Source: Nonomuraea endophytica (lineage in GTDB: Bacteria > Actinomycetota > Actinomycetes > Streptosporangiales > Streptosporangiaceae). From it: DNA of 64,000 nt. Made by a program: the position numbers and the translations under genes. The notes beneath the pieces are model-generated. The model worked only from the letters and a program-made list of their open reading frames with translations, made no database searches and was not told the DNA's origin. Of the stretch, positions 41,574 through 49,912 are shown piece by piece. The stretch covers positions 62,001 to 126,000 of the forward strand of contig NZ_JACHIN010000019.1 of the NCBI RefSeq assembly GCF_014203235.1, written 5' to 3'. Within the stretch, counting starts at the first letter, position 1, and the number at the start of each line of letters is the position of its first letter.

Positions 41574-42620
41574 ATGGACACTCTCGCGGTCGCCCTGGTG
41601 ATCCCGTTGCGGGGCCCGGCCGGCATCTTCGGTCCCTCCTGCGAGCTGTGCGCCACGCTGGCCGCCGACGAGATCAACGCCAGGAGCGGGCTGCTCGGCC
41701 GCGAGCTGGTCTTCCGCGTGGTCGACGGCGGCCGCCCGCCGCGCGAGGTCGCCGACGAGGTCGACCGGCTGATCACCGCGGGCGAGGTCCAGGCCGTCAC
41801 GGGCTGGCACATCTCCGCGGTACGGCAGGCCGTGGCCCCCCGGATAGCCGGGCGGGTGCCGTACCTCTACACCCCGCTCTACGAGGGCGGCGAGCACACC
41901 CCGTGGGTCTTCCTGACCGGCGAGACGCCGGGGCGGCAGCTGCGCCCGGCGCTGCGCTGGATGGCCGAGGAACTCGGCGTCCGGCGCTGGACGGTGGTCG
42001 GCGACGACTACGTGTGGCCGAGGGAGTCGGCCAGGGCGGCCCGCCGCTACGTCAGGCAGGCGCGGGGCCAGATCGTGGACGAGGTCTACGTGCGCCTCGG
42101 CACCGAGGACTTCGGCGCAGCTCTCACCCGGATCGCTCAGGGACGCGGCGAGGGTGTGCTCATGCTGCTCGTCGGCCAGGACGCGGTGGCCTTCAACCGG
42201 GCCTTCGCCGCGGCCGGGCTGGACCGCGACCACGTGCGCTTCAGCCCGCTGATGGACGAGAACATGCTGATGGCGACCGGCGCGGCCAGCACGCGCGGGC
42301 TGTACTCGGCGGCGGGCTTCTTCGAGGGCCTGGGGACGGCTGGCAGCCTCGACCTCGGCGGGCGCTACCACGCCAGGTTCGGGCCCGACGCGCCGGTGCT
42401 CAACAGCATGGGCGAGTCCTGCTTCGAGGGCGTGCTGCTGCTGGGCGAACTGCTCAACCGGGCGGGGGAGCTGGACCTGCGCAGCATCGGGCGGATCGCC
42501 GAGGGCCTGGTGTACGAGGGGCCGCGGGGCACGATGCGGATGCGCGGGCGGCATCTGGAGCAGGCGGTGTTCCTCGCGGAGGCCGAAGGCATGGACTTCC
42601 GCGTGCTGCAGCAACTCTGA
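41574..42620 (+). CDS. AmiC-like periplasmic-binding-fold amide sensor
   Basis: A 348-residue protein of the branched-chain-amino-acid-binding fold (VALVIPLRGPAGIFGPSC at the start, then ALRWMAEELGVRRWTVVGDD). It has no signal peptide or lipobox, so it should work in the cytosol as a ligand sensor, as Pseudomonas AmiC and the mycobacterial acetamidase AmiC homologue do, and not as a transport receptor. I chose ATG 41574, with AAGGAG seven bases upstream; the longer GTG frame overlaps the operator. No AmiR-type antiterminator is encoded here. The ligand is probably a short amide or urea-like compound. Confidence 0.88.
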   Translation: MDTLAVALVIPLRGPAGIFGPSCELCATLAADEINARSGLLGRELVFRVVDGGRPPREVADEVDRLITAGEVQAVTGWHISAVRQAVAPRIAGRVPYLYTPLYEGGEHTPWVFLTGETPGRQLRPALRWMAEELGVRRWTVVGDDYVWPRESARAARRYVRQARGQIVDEVYVRLGTEDFGAALTRIAQGRGEGVLMLLVGQDAVAFNRAFAAAGLDRDHVRFSPLMDENMLMATGAASTRGLYSAAGFFEGLGTAGSLDLGGRYHARFGPDAPVLNSMGESCFEGVLLLGELLNRAGELDLRSIGRIAEGLVYEGPRGTMRMRGRHLEQAVFLAEAEGMDFRVLQQL

Positions 42621-42629
42621 GGTCTTGAC

Positions 42630-42650
42630 AATACTTCCCAGGATAATAGT
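42630..42650 (+). promoter_or_regulatory. Second candidate MarR operator, before the FmdB-like gene
   Basis: AATACTTC-CCA-GGATAA-TAGT repeats the 41536 motif with one extra base in the centre. A TTGACA hexamer overlaps its left end (42625-42630), but I see no -10 box at the usual 16-18 bp. ATACTTC here and GAAGTAT (42660-42666) also form a 7-bp inverted repeat. Confidence 0.5.
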
Positions 42651-42683
42651 TTCTGTGTGAAGTATCTGGGCGGAGGAGTGGCG

Positions 42684-42899
42684 ATGGCTGTCTATGAGTA
42701 CACGTGCCGGACCTGCGGGCCCTTCGACGCGCGGCACCCGATCGGGCAGGCGCCCGAGCGGGCCGCGTGCGAAGGATGTGGCGCCGCCGCGGCCCGGCGG
42801 TTCTCGCCGCCGGCCGTACGCCAGGTGACGCCGGGGCTGCGGCGGGCCCTGGACGCGCAGGAGGCCAGCGCGCACGAGCCCCGCGTCGTCAGGAGGTGA
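42684..42899 (+). CDS. FmdB-type zinc-ribbon protein
   Basis: A 71-residue protein with two CxxC knuckles (CRTCG and CEGCG) and the opening MAVYEYTCRTCGPF typical of FmdB regulatory proteins, which are found beside formamidases and amide transporters. It probably binds one zinc. Its precise role is not established; it may bind nucleic acid or assist the amidase. ATG 42684 follows GGAGGAG by about six bases. The gene lies five bases before amiS and is the first gene after the second operator, so it probably begins the inducible transcript. Confidence 0.88.
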   Translation: MAVYEYTCRTCGPFDARHPIGQAPERAACEGCGAAAARRFSPPAVRQVTPGLRRALDAQEASAHEPRVVRR

Positions 42900-42904
42900 C
42901 GGCC

Positions 42905-43516
42905 ATGGCCAGCGTGGGCCTGCTGTACGTCGGCGCGGTGTTGTTCGTCAACGCGATGATGCTGCTCGGCAAGGTCGAGGCGAAGTCCGCCGCGATCCTC
43001 AACCTGTTCGCCGGAGCGCTGCAGGTCGTGACGCCCACGGTGATCATCATCACCGCGGGCGGGGACCCGGCTGCGATCATGGGCGCCTCCGGCATCTACC
43101 TGTTCGGGTTCACCTACCTCTACGTGGGCATCGGCCTGCTCGCCGGGCTCTCCAGCACGGGCGTGGGGTGGTTCTCCCTGTTCGTGGCGATCGCCGCGCT
43201 CGTCTACGCCGCCCACAACGCCTTCGTCGTGCGCGACTACCCGTTCGCGGTGATCTGGGTGCTGTGGTCGTTCCTGTGGCTGCTCTTCTTCCTCGTGCTC
43301 GGCCTCGGGCGCGCGGAGCTCACCCGCTACACCGGCTGGGTGACGCTCGTCGAGGCCTGGCTGACCGCGGTCATCCCCGCGTTCCTCCTGCTCACCGGCC
43401 GCTATACCCCCTCGGCCACCCTCGCGCTCATCCTGGCGGGCATCTGCGTCGTCGCCTTCGGCGGCCTGTGGATGTACGCCCGCCTTCCCCAAGAACGGGA
43501 GCCGTCCCATGCCTGA
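42905..43516 (+). CDS. amiS: AmiS/UreI-family amide or urea channel
   Basis: A 203-residue membrane protein with six predicted helices. The first reads GLLYVGAVLFVNAMMLLG, and the family texts YLYVGIGLLAG and VIWVLWSFLWLLFFLVLG follow. UreI/AmiS proteins are hexameric channels that pass urea or short amides, so this one should bring the substrate for the downstream amidase into the cell. The ATG at 42905 is five bases after the FmdB-like stop. The gene overlaps the formamidase by 8 bases, showing co-translation. Confidence 0.92.
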   Translation: MASVGLLYVGAVLFVNAMMLLGKVEAKSAAILNLFAGALQVVTPTVIIITAGGDPAAIMGASGIYLFGFTYLYVGIGLLAGLSSTGVGWFSLFVAIAALVYAAHNAFVVRDYPFAVIWVLWSFLWLLFFLVLGLGRAELTRYTGWVTLVEAWLTAVIPAFLLLTGRYTPSATLALILAGICVVAFGGLWMYARLPQEREPSHA

Positions 43517-44756
43517 CGTCGTCTTCTCCGTCGACCAGTCCCGATCCATGCGCGACCAGGCCGCGCCCGGACACAACCGCTGGCACCCCGACATCCCCGC
43601 CGTCGCCACCGTCCCGCCCGACACCTCGATCCGCATCGAATGCCGCGAATGGACCGACGGCCAGATCCTCAACAGCGACACCGCCAAGGACGTGCGCGAC
43701 GTCGACCTGTCGGTGGCGCACATGCTCAGCGGACCCGTGGCCGTCGAGGGCGCCGAGCCCGGCGACCTGCTCGTGGTCGACATCCTCGACCTCGGCCCCG
43801 TACCCCAGACGCGCGGCGAGGCGCCCGGCGAAGGCTGGGGCTACACGGGCATCTTCGCCAAGGAGAACGGCGGCGGCTTCCTGACCGAGGAATATCCGCA
43901 GGCCTGCAAGGCCGTCTGGGACTTCCGCGGCCAGGTCGCCACCTCCCGCCACCTGCCCGGTGTGCGCTTCACCGGCATCACCCACCCCGGCCTGTTCGGC
44001 ACCGCGCCCTCGCACGACCTGCTGGCCAAGTGGAACGAGCGCGAGCGCGCCCTCATCGCCACCGACCCCGGCCGGGTGCCCCCGCTCGCGCTGCCCCCGC
44101 TGGAGCAGGGCGTCCTGGCCGGCACCCTCGGCGGCTCCGACCTCGAACGCGTCGGCAGGGAAGGCGCCCGCACCGTCCCCGCCCGCGAGAACGGCGGCAA
44201 CCACGACATCAAGAACTTCTCCCGGGGCTCGCGCGTCCTCTACCCCGTGCACGTGCCCGGCGCCAAGCTCTCCGGCGGCGACCTGCACTTCAGCCAGGGC
44301 GACGGCGAGATCACCTTCTGCGGCGCCATCGAGATGGGCGGCTTCATCGACATGCACGTCGATCTCATCAAGGACGGCATGAGCAAGTACGCCGTCTCCA
44401 CCAACCCGATCTTCATGCCGGGCAACGTCGAGCCGCGCTACACCGAGTTCCTGTCGTTCATCGGCATCTCCGTCGACCACAAGACCAACGAGAACCACTA
44501 CAACGACGCCACTCTGGCCTACCGCAACGCCTGCCTGAACGCCGTGGAGTACCTGAAGCAGTTCGGCTACAGCGGCGAGCAGGCCTACCTGATCCTCGGC
44601 TCGGCGCCCATCGAGGGACGGGTGAGCGGCGTGGTCGACATCCCCAACGCGTGCTGCTCGCTCTACCTGCCGACCGCGATCTTCGACTTCGACATCAAGC
44701 CCAACGCTGAAGGCCCCCGCAGGGCCGACCGCGGCCGCTGCGCGGTGGCCCAGTAG
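43509..44756 (+). CDS. fmdA: Acetamidase/formamidase
   Basis: A 415-residue hydrolase of the FmdA/AmdA family. Typical segments are present: MPDVVFSVDQSRSM, HNRWHPDIP, the Gly-rich loop VPARENGGNHDIKN, and LHFSQGDGEITFCGAIEMGG. It hydrolyses formamide or acetamide to ammonia and the acid. Full length compared with the usual 400-415 residues. The ATG overlaps the AmiS stop by 8 bases. With the AmiC-like sensor, MarR regulator and FmdB-like protein it forms one induced amide-use unit, the nitrogen product being ammonia. Confidence 0.95.
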   Translation: MPDVVFSVDQSRSMRDQAAPGHNRWHPDIPAVATVPPDTSIRIECREWTDGQILNSDTAKDVRDVDLSVAHMLSGPVAVEGAEPGDLLVVDILDLGPVPQTRGEAPGEGWGYTGIFAKENGGGFLTEEYPQACKAVWDFRGQVATSRHLPGVRFTGITHPGLFGTAPSHDLLAKWNERERALIATDPGRVPPLALPPLEQGVLAGTLGGSDLERVGREGARTVPARENGGNHDIKNFSRGSRVLYPVHVPGAKLSGGDLHFSQGDGEITFCGAIEMGGFIDMHVDLIKDGMSKYAVSTNPIFMPGNVEPRYTEFLSFIGISVDHKTNENHYNDATLAYRNACLNAVEYLKQFGYSGEQAYLILGSAPIEGRVSGVVDIPNACCSLYLPTAIFDFDIKPNAEGPRRADRGRCAVAQ

Positions 44757-44762
44757 ATCCGG

Positions 44763-45083
44763 CTACTCCTTGTCGTCCGGCTTGTCCTTCGGGGCGTTCC
44801 TGCGCTGCTCCTCGGCGCGCTCGCGCAGGCGGCGCAGGAACTCCTCGTCGTCGTCCGGGTTGGTCGCCCTCGCGTGGCCCGCCACGCGCGGCGCCTGCGT
44901 CTGTGGACGGCCCGCCACCAGCCAGAAGAGCGAGCCGACCAGCGGGAACAGCAGGACGATGATCACCCAGAGGATCTTGGGAAGGTTGCGCGCGGCCTCG
45001 TCGGGCGTGGTGATCGCGTCGAAGAGGCAGTAGATCCACAGCACCAGCGTGGCCAGTCCCATGGCTTGGTAGAGGTACAGCAC
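44763..45083 (-). CDS. PLDc_N-domain small membrane protein
   Basis: About 106 residues from GTG 45083. A short opening (VLYLYQAMG) leads to two hydrophobic helices, LATLVLWIYCLFDAITTPD and LPKILWVIIVLLFPLVGSLF, followed by WLVAGRP. That layout matches the phospholipase D nuclease N-terminal (PLDc_N) domain. A charged helical tail (EEFLRRLRERAEEQRR) ends the protein. In actinomycetes this domain often occurs alone with no known enzyme activity. No strong ribosome-binding site is seen; a longer frame to 45224 exists but is not protein-like. Confidence 0.8.
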   Translation of the reverse strand: MLYLYQAMGLATLVLWIYCLFDAITTPDEAARNLPKILWVIIVLLFPLVGSLFWLVAGRPQTQAPRVAGHARATNPDDDEEFLRRLRERAEEQRRNAPKDKPDDKE

Positions 45084-45222
45084 GGGCGGAAGGTAACAGA
45101 CGAGCCGACCTCTGTACAGCCACGGGAGTACGGCGCCGCCCGCCCGCTGCGTCCGGTGCGGTAGGAGATCACCGGTCCTGTGGACGATGTCCCGGCGGCG
45201 GTCCGGAGAGAAGGTGGGAGAC

Positions 45223-46029
45223 ATGACTTCTCACGCGTTCAGATTCGGAACCGTCGGGGGCTTCGCGGCGACGGGCGAGGCGTGGACCGGGCTGGCCCGG
45301 CGCGCCGAGGAGCTCGGCTACTCCACGTTGTTGATCCCGGACACGCTCAACACGCTCTCCCCGTTCACCGCCGCCGCCGCTGCCACCGCCGTGACCAGCC
45401 GGCTGCGGGTCGGCACGTATGTGGCGGCGGCGCCGTACCGGACACCGGCGGTGGTGGCGCGTGAGGTGAGCACGCTGCAGGCGCTGAGCGGCGGGCGCTT
45501 CGAGCTCGGCATCGGCGCCGGTCGGCCCGGCGCCGAGCAGGAGGCGGCGGCGCTCGGCGTGCGGTTCGGCACGCCGTCCGAGCGGGTGGAGCGGGTCGTG
45601 GAGACCCTCGACGCGGTGAAGGACGTGCCGGTGCTGATCGCGGCGGCGGGCACCCGGCTGCTGCGGCTGGCCGCCGAGCGGGCCGACACGGTGGCGCTCG
45701 GGCTGCCCGCGACCGCCACCGAGGACGACCTGGCCGCCAAACTCGACGAGCTCTACGAACTGGCCGGTGACCGCTTCAACCGGCTGGAGATCAACACCAA
45801 CCTGGCCGCCGTCGGCGACGAGCTGCCGGGCTGGCTGTCGCAGCAGCTCGGCGCTGACCCGCGCGAGATCGTGGCCAGGGGCGGCTACGGCATCATGACC
45901 GGCTCCACCGACCAGATCGCCGACACGCTGCGCAGCCGCCGCGACCGGCTCGGCATCTCCTACATCTCGATCAGCGCCCAGTTCATGGAGCAGTTCGCCC
46001 CGGTCGTGGAACGGCTGACCGGTACCTGA
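45223..46029 (+). CDS. LLM-class F420-dependent oxidoreductase
   Basis: A 268-residue luciferase-like (alpha/beta barrel) oxidoreductase. The start FRFGTVGGFAATGEAW and the internal LSGGRFELGIGAGRPGAE, the F420/FMN-binding loop of this group, are clear. The end MTGSTDQIADTLRSRRDRLG is also typical. Shorter than 320-residue F420 sugar or alcohol dehydrogenases, it fits the 'TIGR03621' type. Substrate unknown. ATG 45223 has a GGTGGGAG site upstream. A single gene, convergent with nothing nearby. Confidence 0.9.
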   Translation: MTSHAFRFGTVGGFAATGEAWTGLARRAEELGYSTLLIPDTLNTLSPFTAAAAATAVTSRLRVGTYVAAAPYRTPAVVAREVSTLQALSGGRFELGIGAGRPGAEQEAAALGVRFGTPSERVERVVETLDAVKDVPVLIAAAGTRLLRLAAERADTVALGLPATATEDDLAAKLDELYELAGDRFNRLEINTNLAAVGDELPGWLSQQLGADPREIVARGGYGIMTGSTDQIADTLRSRRDRLGISYISISAQFMEQFAPVVERLTGT

Positions 46030-46065
46030 CAGAAGATGACAGGCATCCCTGCCACGCTGGTGCCC

Positions 46066-46458
46066 ATGACAGCGAAAGGCACCTTCGACCTCGCGGACTG
46101 GACCCCTCAGCCGCCCTACGACGACCGCGACGGAGTCTCGCTCGGCGTCGTCACCCTGACCAAGACCTTCCACGGCGACCTGACCGGCACCAGCCTGGTC
46201 ACGATGCTGATGGTGGCCACTCCGGTGGAGGAGTCGAAGGCGTACGTGGCGCTGGAGCGCATCGACGCCACCCTGGACGGGCGCACCGGCGCCTTCACCG
46301 TCGCGCACTCGGCGGTCAGCGAGCCGACCGGTCAGTCGCTGCGCGTCACCGTCGTGCCCGACTCCGGCGTGGGCGGCCTGGCCGGGATCAGGGGCGAGAT
46401 GGACATTCTCATCGCGCCCGATGGTTCGCACTCCTATGTCCTCGACTACACCCTCTGA
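46066..46458 (+). CDS. DUF3224 protein
   Basis: A 130-residue protein beginning MTAKGTFDLADWTPQPPYDD, the conserved opening of DUF3224. The later part TVAHSAVSEPTGQSLRVTVV and GIRGEMDILIAPDGSHSYVL is equally typical. The fold is a small beta barrel related to allene-oxide-cyclase-like proteins, and no function is established. It lies 36 bases after the LLM oxidoreductase and may be in the same transcript. Its end overlaps the convergent hydrolase gene by 13 bases. Confidence 0.88.
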   Translation: MTAKGTFDLADWTPQPPYDDRDGVSLGVVTLTKTFHGDLTGTSLVTMLMVATPVEESKAYVALERIDATLDGRTGAFTVAHSAVSEPTGQSLRVTVVPDSGVGGLAGIRGEMDILIAPDGSHSYVLDYTL

Positions 46459-47216
46459 GCCAGCTCCACCGCGGCGGCGATGAGCTCCGGGCCGTCGAGC
46501 AGGGTGCGGTCGTTGTGGTCGGCGTCCCCGACCTCGACCAGGGTCGCTCCCGGCGGGGCGGCGGCCCGGCTCAGGGCGGGCGGGATGATCGTGTCGCGGG
46601 AGCCGTACACGATGGTGATGGGGGTCCGGATGGTGGCGAGCTGCTCCTTCAGCGGGAAGCGGTCGCGCAGGAGCGCGCGTACCGGGAGGAAGGGGTAGGC
46701 GTGCTGACCGGCGTCGGCCAGGTCGGTGAAGGGGGAGCGCAGCAGCAGGCCGTCCGGCGGGATCTCGGTCGCCAGGCGCGTGGCGACGGCGGCACCGAGG
46801 CTCTCGCCGAAGTAGAGGATCTTTCCTGACAGCGTCGCGCGGGCGGCCTTCGCGTCGAGCGCCAGCCCGTCCTCCGTGGGCGAGCCGGGGTTGCCGCCGT
46901 AGCCCCGATAGTCCATCAGGAGTACGGCGAAGCCCTCGCGCGCCAGCGCGGCGGCCAGCGGCGCCCGGTGCACGCGGTTGCCCGCGTTGCCGCCCATCAC
47001 CAGGACGGTGACGTTCCGGGTGCCGGGCAGATACCAGGCGCCGAGCTTCAGCCCGTCGGCCGTGGTGTAGGTGACCTCGCGGGTGCCGGGCAGGACCGTG
47101 GCCGCCGGAGGCACCGCACCGGCGTCGGGCAGGTAGATGAGCCGCCGCTGGAACACCCAGAGCAACCCCAGCAGCAGCACGACCACGGCCAGCACAGCCA
47201 GCACGGCCTTGATCAC
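46446..47216 (-). CDS. Membrane-anchored alpha/beta hydrolase
   Basis: A 256-residue protein with one N-terminal membrane helix (VLAVLAVVVLLLGLLWVFQR), then an alpha/beta-hydrolase fold of the YfhR/BEM46 type. The nucleophile elbow is FGESLGAA, a catalytic acid is likely in GSRDTIIPP, and the catalytic His is in GDADHNDRTLL. The family's LLMDYRGYGGNPGSPTEDGL is present. It is probably an esterase or thioesterase facing the outside. I chose GTG 47216 at the start of the hydrophobic segment. Confidence 0.9.
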   Translation of the reverse strand: MIKAVLAVLAVVVLLLGLLWVFQRRLIYLPDAGAVPPAATVLPGTREVTYTTADGLKLGAWYLPGTRNVTVLVMGGNAGNRVHRAPLAAALAREGFAVLLMDYRGYGGNPGSPTEDGLALDAKAARATLSGKILYFGESLGAAVATRLATEIPPDGLLLRSPFTDLADAGQHAYPFLPVRALLRDRFPLKEQLATIRTPITIVYGSRDTIIPPALSRAAAPPGATLVEVGDADHNDRTLLDGPELIAAAVELAQRV

Positions 47217-47279
47217 GCCAGTACCGTTCGAGCCATGGCTCCGATGATGTCCGGGCCGCCGATGATGTAGCAAGGACCC

Positions 47280-48749
47280 ATGAGCCGTTGGGCGTGGGGC
47301 GTTGAGCCGGATCTGGACGAGCTGCGGGGCATCGCCCGCATGATCAGCGGAAGCGATGACTTCGAGGAACCCGTCCCCTTCGACCGGGTACGGCTGCCGC
47401 CGCCACGGCTGGCCGTACCGGAGGCATGGAAGGAGTTCGCGATCGGCGAGGCGCGCGCCCGCGCGGAGCGCACCTACGGCCAGGCCTACCGCGACCTCAT
47501 CCGCGCCTACCGGGGCGACTTCGCCTGCGCGCCCGACCTGGTGGCGCTGCCCCGCACCGAGACCGAGGTCGAGCAGGTGCTGGAGTGGGCCACCGCGCAG
47601 CAGGTGGCGGTGGTGCCGCGCGGCGGCGGCACGAGCGTGGTCGGCGGCGTCGAGGCGCGCTTCGACGGGCCGGCGATCTGCCTGGACCTGAGCCGGATGG
47701 ACCGGGTCGTTGAGGTGGACCAGGTCTCGCGCGCCGCGCTCGTGCAGGCCGGGGCGAGCGGGCCGGCGCTCAACGCCCAGCTGCCCGGCGACCTGCAGCT
47801 GCGCTTCTTCCCGCAGTCGTACGAGTTCTCGACGCTGGGCGGCTGGATCGCCACGCGGGCCGGCGGCCACTACGCGAGCCTGCACACCCACATCGACGAC
47901 CTGGTCGAGTCGGTGCGCGCGATCACCCCGGCCGGGGTGTGGGAGTCGCGCAGGCTGCCCGGCTCTGGCGCGGGACCCTCGCCCGACCGGATGCTGCTGG
48001 GTTCCGAGGGCACGCTCGGCGTGATCACCCGGGCATGGGTGCGGCTGCAGCGGCGGCCCGCGCACAAGCTGTCGGCGTCGGTCCGTTTCGCCTCGTGGGA
48101 GCGGGCGGTCGCGGCGGTGCGCGAGCTGTCGCAGTCGGGGCTGCACCCGTCGAACTGCCGCCTGCTCGACGCCGCCGAGGCACAACTCGCGGCGGGCGGC
48201 GACGGCGAGCACGCGGTGCTCATCCTCGGCTTCGAGTCGGCCGACCACCCCGTGGACGCGGCCATGGCCAGGGCGCTGGAGATCGCCGGTGGCGAGGTCG
48301 GCGGCGTACGCCAGGACAAGGAGTGGAAGGGCACGTTTACCCGGATGCCGTACTTCCGCAATGCCTTTCCCGGTATGGGCAAGGTGGTGGAGACGTTCGA
48401 GACCGCGGTCACCTGGGACCGGTTCCCGGCCCTGCACGCGGCGGTCATGGGCGCGGTGGACGCCACCTGCCGCTTCGCGTTCGTCTACCCGGACGGGCCG
48501 GCGCCCTACTACACGGTCTCCCTGCCCGCCGAGCGCGGCGCCGAGGTCGCGCAGTGGGACGCGCTCAAGGCCAGGGTCTCGCGCATCCTGCTCGACCACG
48601 GCGCCACCATCACCCACCACCACGCGGTCGGCCGCGACCACCGCCCCTACTACGACGAGCAGCGGCCGGAGCCGTTCGCGCTGGCGCTCCGCGCGGCCAA
48701 GGACGCGCTGGACCCGGCGGGGGTGCTCAATCCGGGCGTGCTGGTCTGA
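47280..48749 (+). CDS. FAD-linked oxidase, alkyl-DHAP-synthase-like
   Basis: A 489-residue flavoprotein. The FAD-binding PCMH domain is clear: VVPRGGGTSVVGGVEARFDG, ALVQAGASGPALNAQLP, and STLGGWIATRAGGHYASLHT. The region LLGSEGTLGVITRAWVRLQR follows. The C-terminal cap ends with RPEPFALALRAAKDALDPAG and VLNPGVLV, the hallmark of this oxidase family. Overall it resembles alkyldihydroxyacetonephosphate synthase and D-lactate/glycolate oxidases; the substrate is not certain. A single gene divergent from the hydrolase. Confidence 0.92.
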   Translation: MSRWAWGVEPDLDELRGIARMISGSDDFEEPVPFDRVRLPPPRLAVPEAWKEFAIGEARARAERTYGQAYRDLIRAYRGDFACAPDLVALPRTETEVEQVLEWATAQQVAVVPRGGGTSVVGGVEARFDGPAICLDLSRMDRVVEVDQVSRAALVQAGASGPALNAQLPGDLQLRFFPQSYEFSTLGGWIATRAGGHYASLHTHIDDLVESVRAITPAGVWESRRLPGSGAGPSPDRMLLGSEGTLGVITRAWVRLQRRPAHKLSASVRFASWERAVAAVRELSQSGLHPSNCRLLDAAEAQLAAGGDGEHAVLILGFESADHPVDAAMARALEIAGGEVGGVRQDKEWKGTFTRMPYFRNAFPGMGKVVETFETAVTWDRFPALHAAVMGAVDATCRFAFVYPDGPAPYYTVSLPAERGAEVAQWDALKARVSRILLDHGATITHHHAVGRDHRPYYDEQRPEPFALALRAAKDALDPAGVLNPGVLV

Positions 48750-48814
48750 GGCCCTTTTGGCTGATCGCAGGCGTTAAACCGGTTGCCCGTGGCCGGGGGG
48801 CGTGACACCGTCGG

Positions 48815-49912
48815 ATGACGATGATCTCCTGGAATGACGAGGGACACGAGCGGCGGGCAGCCTGGCGTTCGGCGGCGGGAGCACCCGAGCCCGCACACGT
48901 CGAGCTCGCCGACGACACCACCAAGGCCGACCTGGCGCACCGCCTGGCCGCCGAGGGCACCGCGCTGCTGTGGACCGGCGACTACCACAACGCCAGGCAA
49001 CTGCTCAGGGCGATGGACCGGCGCTGTCCCCGGCCCAGGCCCGGCAGCGGGTTCCACCGGCAGCGCCAGGCGCAGTCGCAGCGGGCCCGGATTCTGGGGA
49101 TGCTGCTGGTGCCGTACACGGGAGAGCATGAGATCGCGCTCCGCCGCGCGCCCGACGTGCGCGAGGCCTGCGCCGAGGTGTACGGCCCGGCCGGCGGTGA
49201 GGCGGTCGGGTCGCTGCGCGAACTGCTGGGCGTGATCGGCGCGCACGAATGGCGGGCCAAGGGCGTCGAGGTCCCGGCGCTGGGCGAGCGCATTCACCCG
49301 CACTACGGGGTGTTCTCCCCGGTCAGAGGCGAATACGTGGACCTCGTCGCCCAGACGCGGCTGCCCGACGCCGAGGTGGCCTTCGACGTCGGCACCGGCA
49401 CCGGCGTGCTGGCGGCGGTGCTGGCCAGGCGGGGCGTGCGCCGGGTGATCGCCACCGACTTCGACCCCGCCGCCCTGGAGTGCGCCCGCGACAACATGGA
49501 ACGGCTGGGCCTGTCCGGCCGGGTCCTGGTCGAACAGGCCGATTTGTTCCCGGTGGGACGGGCGCCGCTGGTGGTGTGCAACCCGCCGTGGATCCCGGCC
49601 ACGCCCATGTCCCCGCTCGACCACGCCGTCTACGACCCCGACAGCCGCATGCTGCGCGGCTTCCTGAACGGGCTGCGCGATCACCTGTCGCCCGGCGGCG
49701 AAGCGTGGCTGATCCTGTCGGACCTGGCCGAACACCTTGAGCTGCGCTCCCGGCAGGAGCTGCTCGACTGGTTCGACGAGGCCGGGCTCACGGTCGCCGG
49801 TCAGCTCCAGACCAAGCCTCGGCACGGGCGGGCCGCCAAGAGCGACGACCCGCTGCACCGGGCGCGCGCCGCCGAGGTCACCTCGCTGTGGCGGCTGACC
49901 CTCACGCGCTGA
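48815..49912 (+). CDS. Class I SAM-dependent methyltransferase (NPPW type)
   Basis: A 365-residue protein. The C-terminal 220 residues are a Rossmann methyltransferase with motif I AFDVGTGTGVLAAVLARRG and motif IV VVCNPPWIPATPMSP. NPPW/NPPY motifs mark enzymes that methylate N atoms, such as PrmC (glutamine) and RsmC/TrmN6-type RNA methylases. The N-terminal 150 residues form an additional domain (ALLWTGDYHNARQLLRAMDR) also seen in actinobacterial relatives. It overlaps the convergent GlxA-type regulator by 11 bases. Substrate unknown. Confidence 0.88.
   Translation: MTMISWNDEGHERRAAWRSAAGAPEPAHVELADDTTKADLAHRLAAEGTALLWTGDYHNARQLLRAMDRRCPRPRPGSGFHRQRQAQSQRARILGMLLVPYTGEHEIALRRAPDVREACAEVYGPAGGEAVGSLRELLGVIGAHEWRAKGVEVPALGERIHPHYGVFSPVRGEYVDLVAQTRLPDAEVAFDVGTGTGVLAAVLARRGVRRVIATDFDPAALECARDNMERLGLSGRVLVEQADLFPVGRAPLVVCNPPWIPATPMSPLDHAVYDPDSRMLRGFLNGLRDHLSPGGEAWLILSDLAEHLELRSRQELLDWFDEAGLTVAGQLQTKPRHGRAAKSDDPLHRARAAEVTSLWRLTLTR

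Noticed and set aside
42625..42650. Full sigma-70 promoter from TTGACA before the FmdB-like gene
   Set aside because: No -10-like hexamer lies 16-18 bp downstream; TAATAG is only 13 bp away, so I report it as a candidate operator only.
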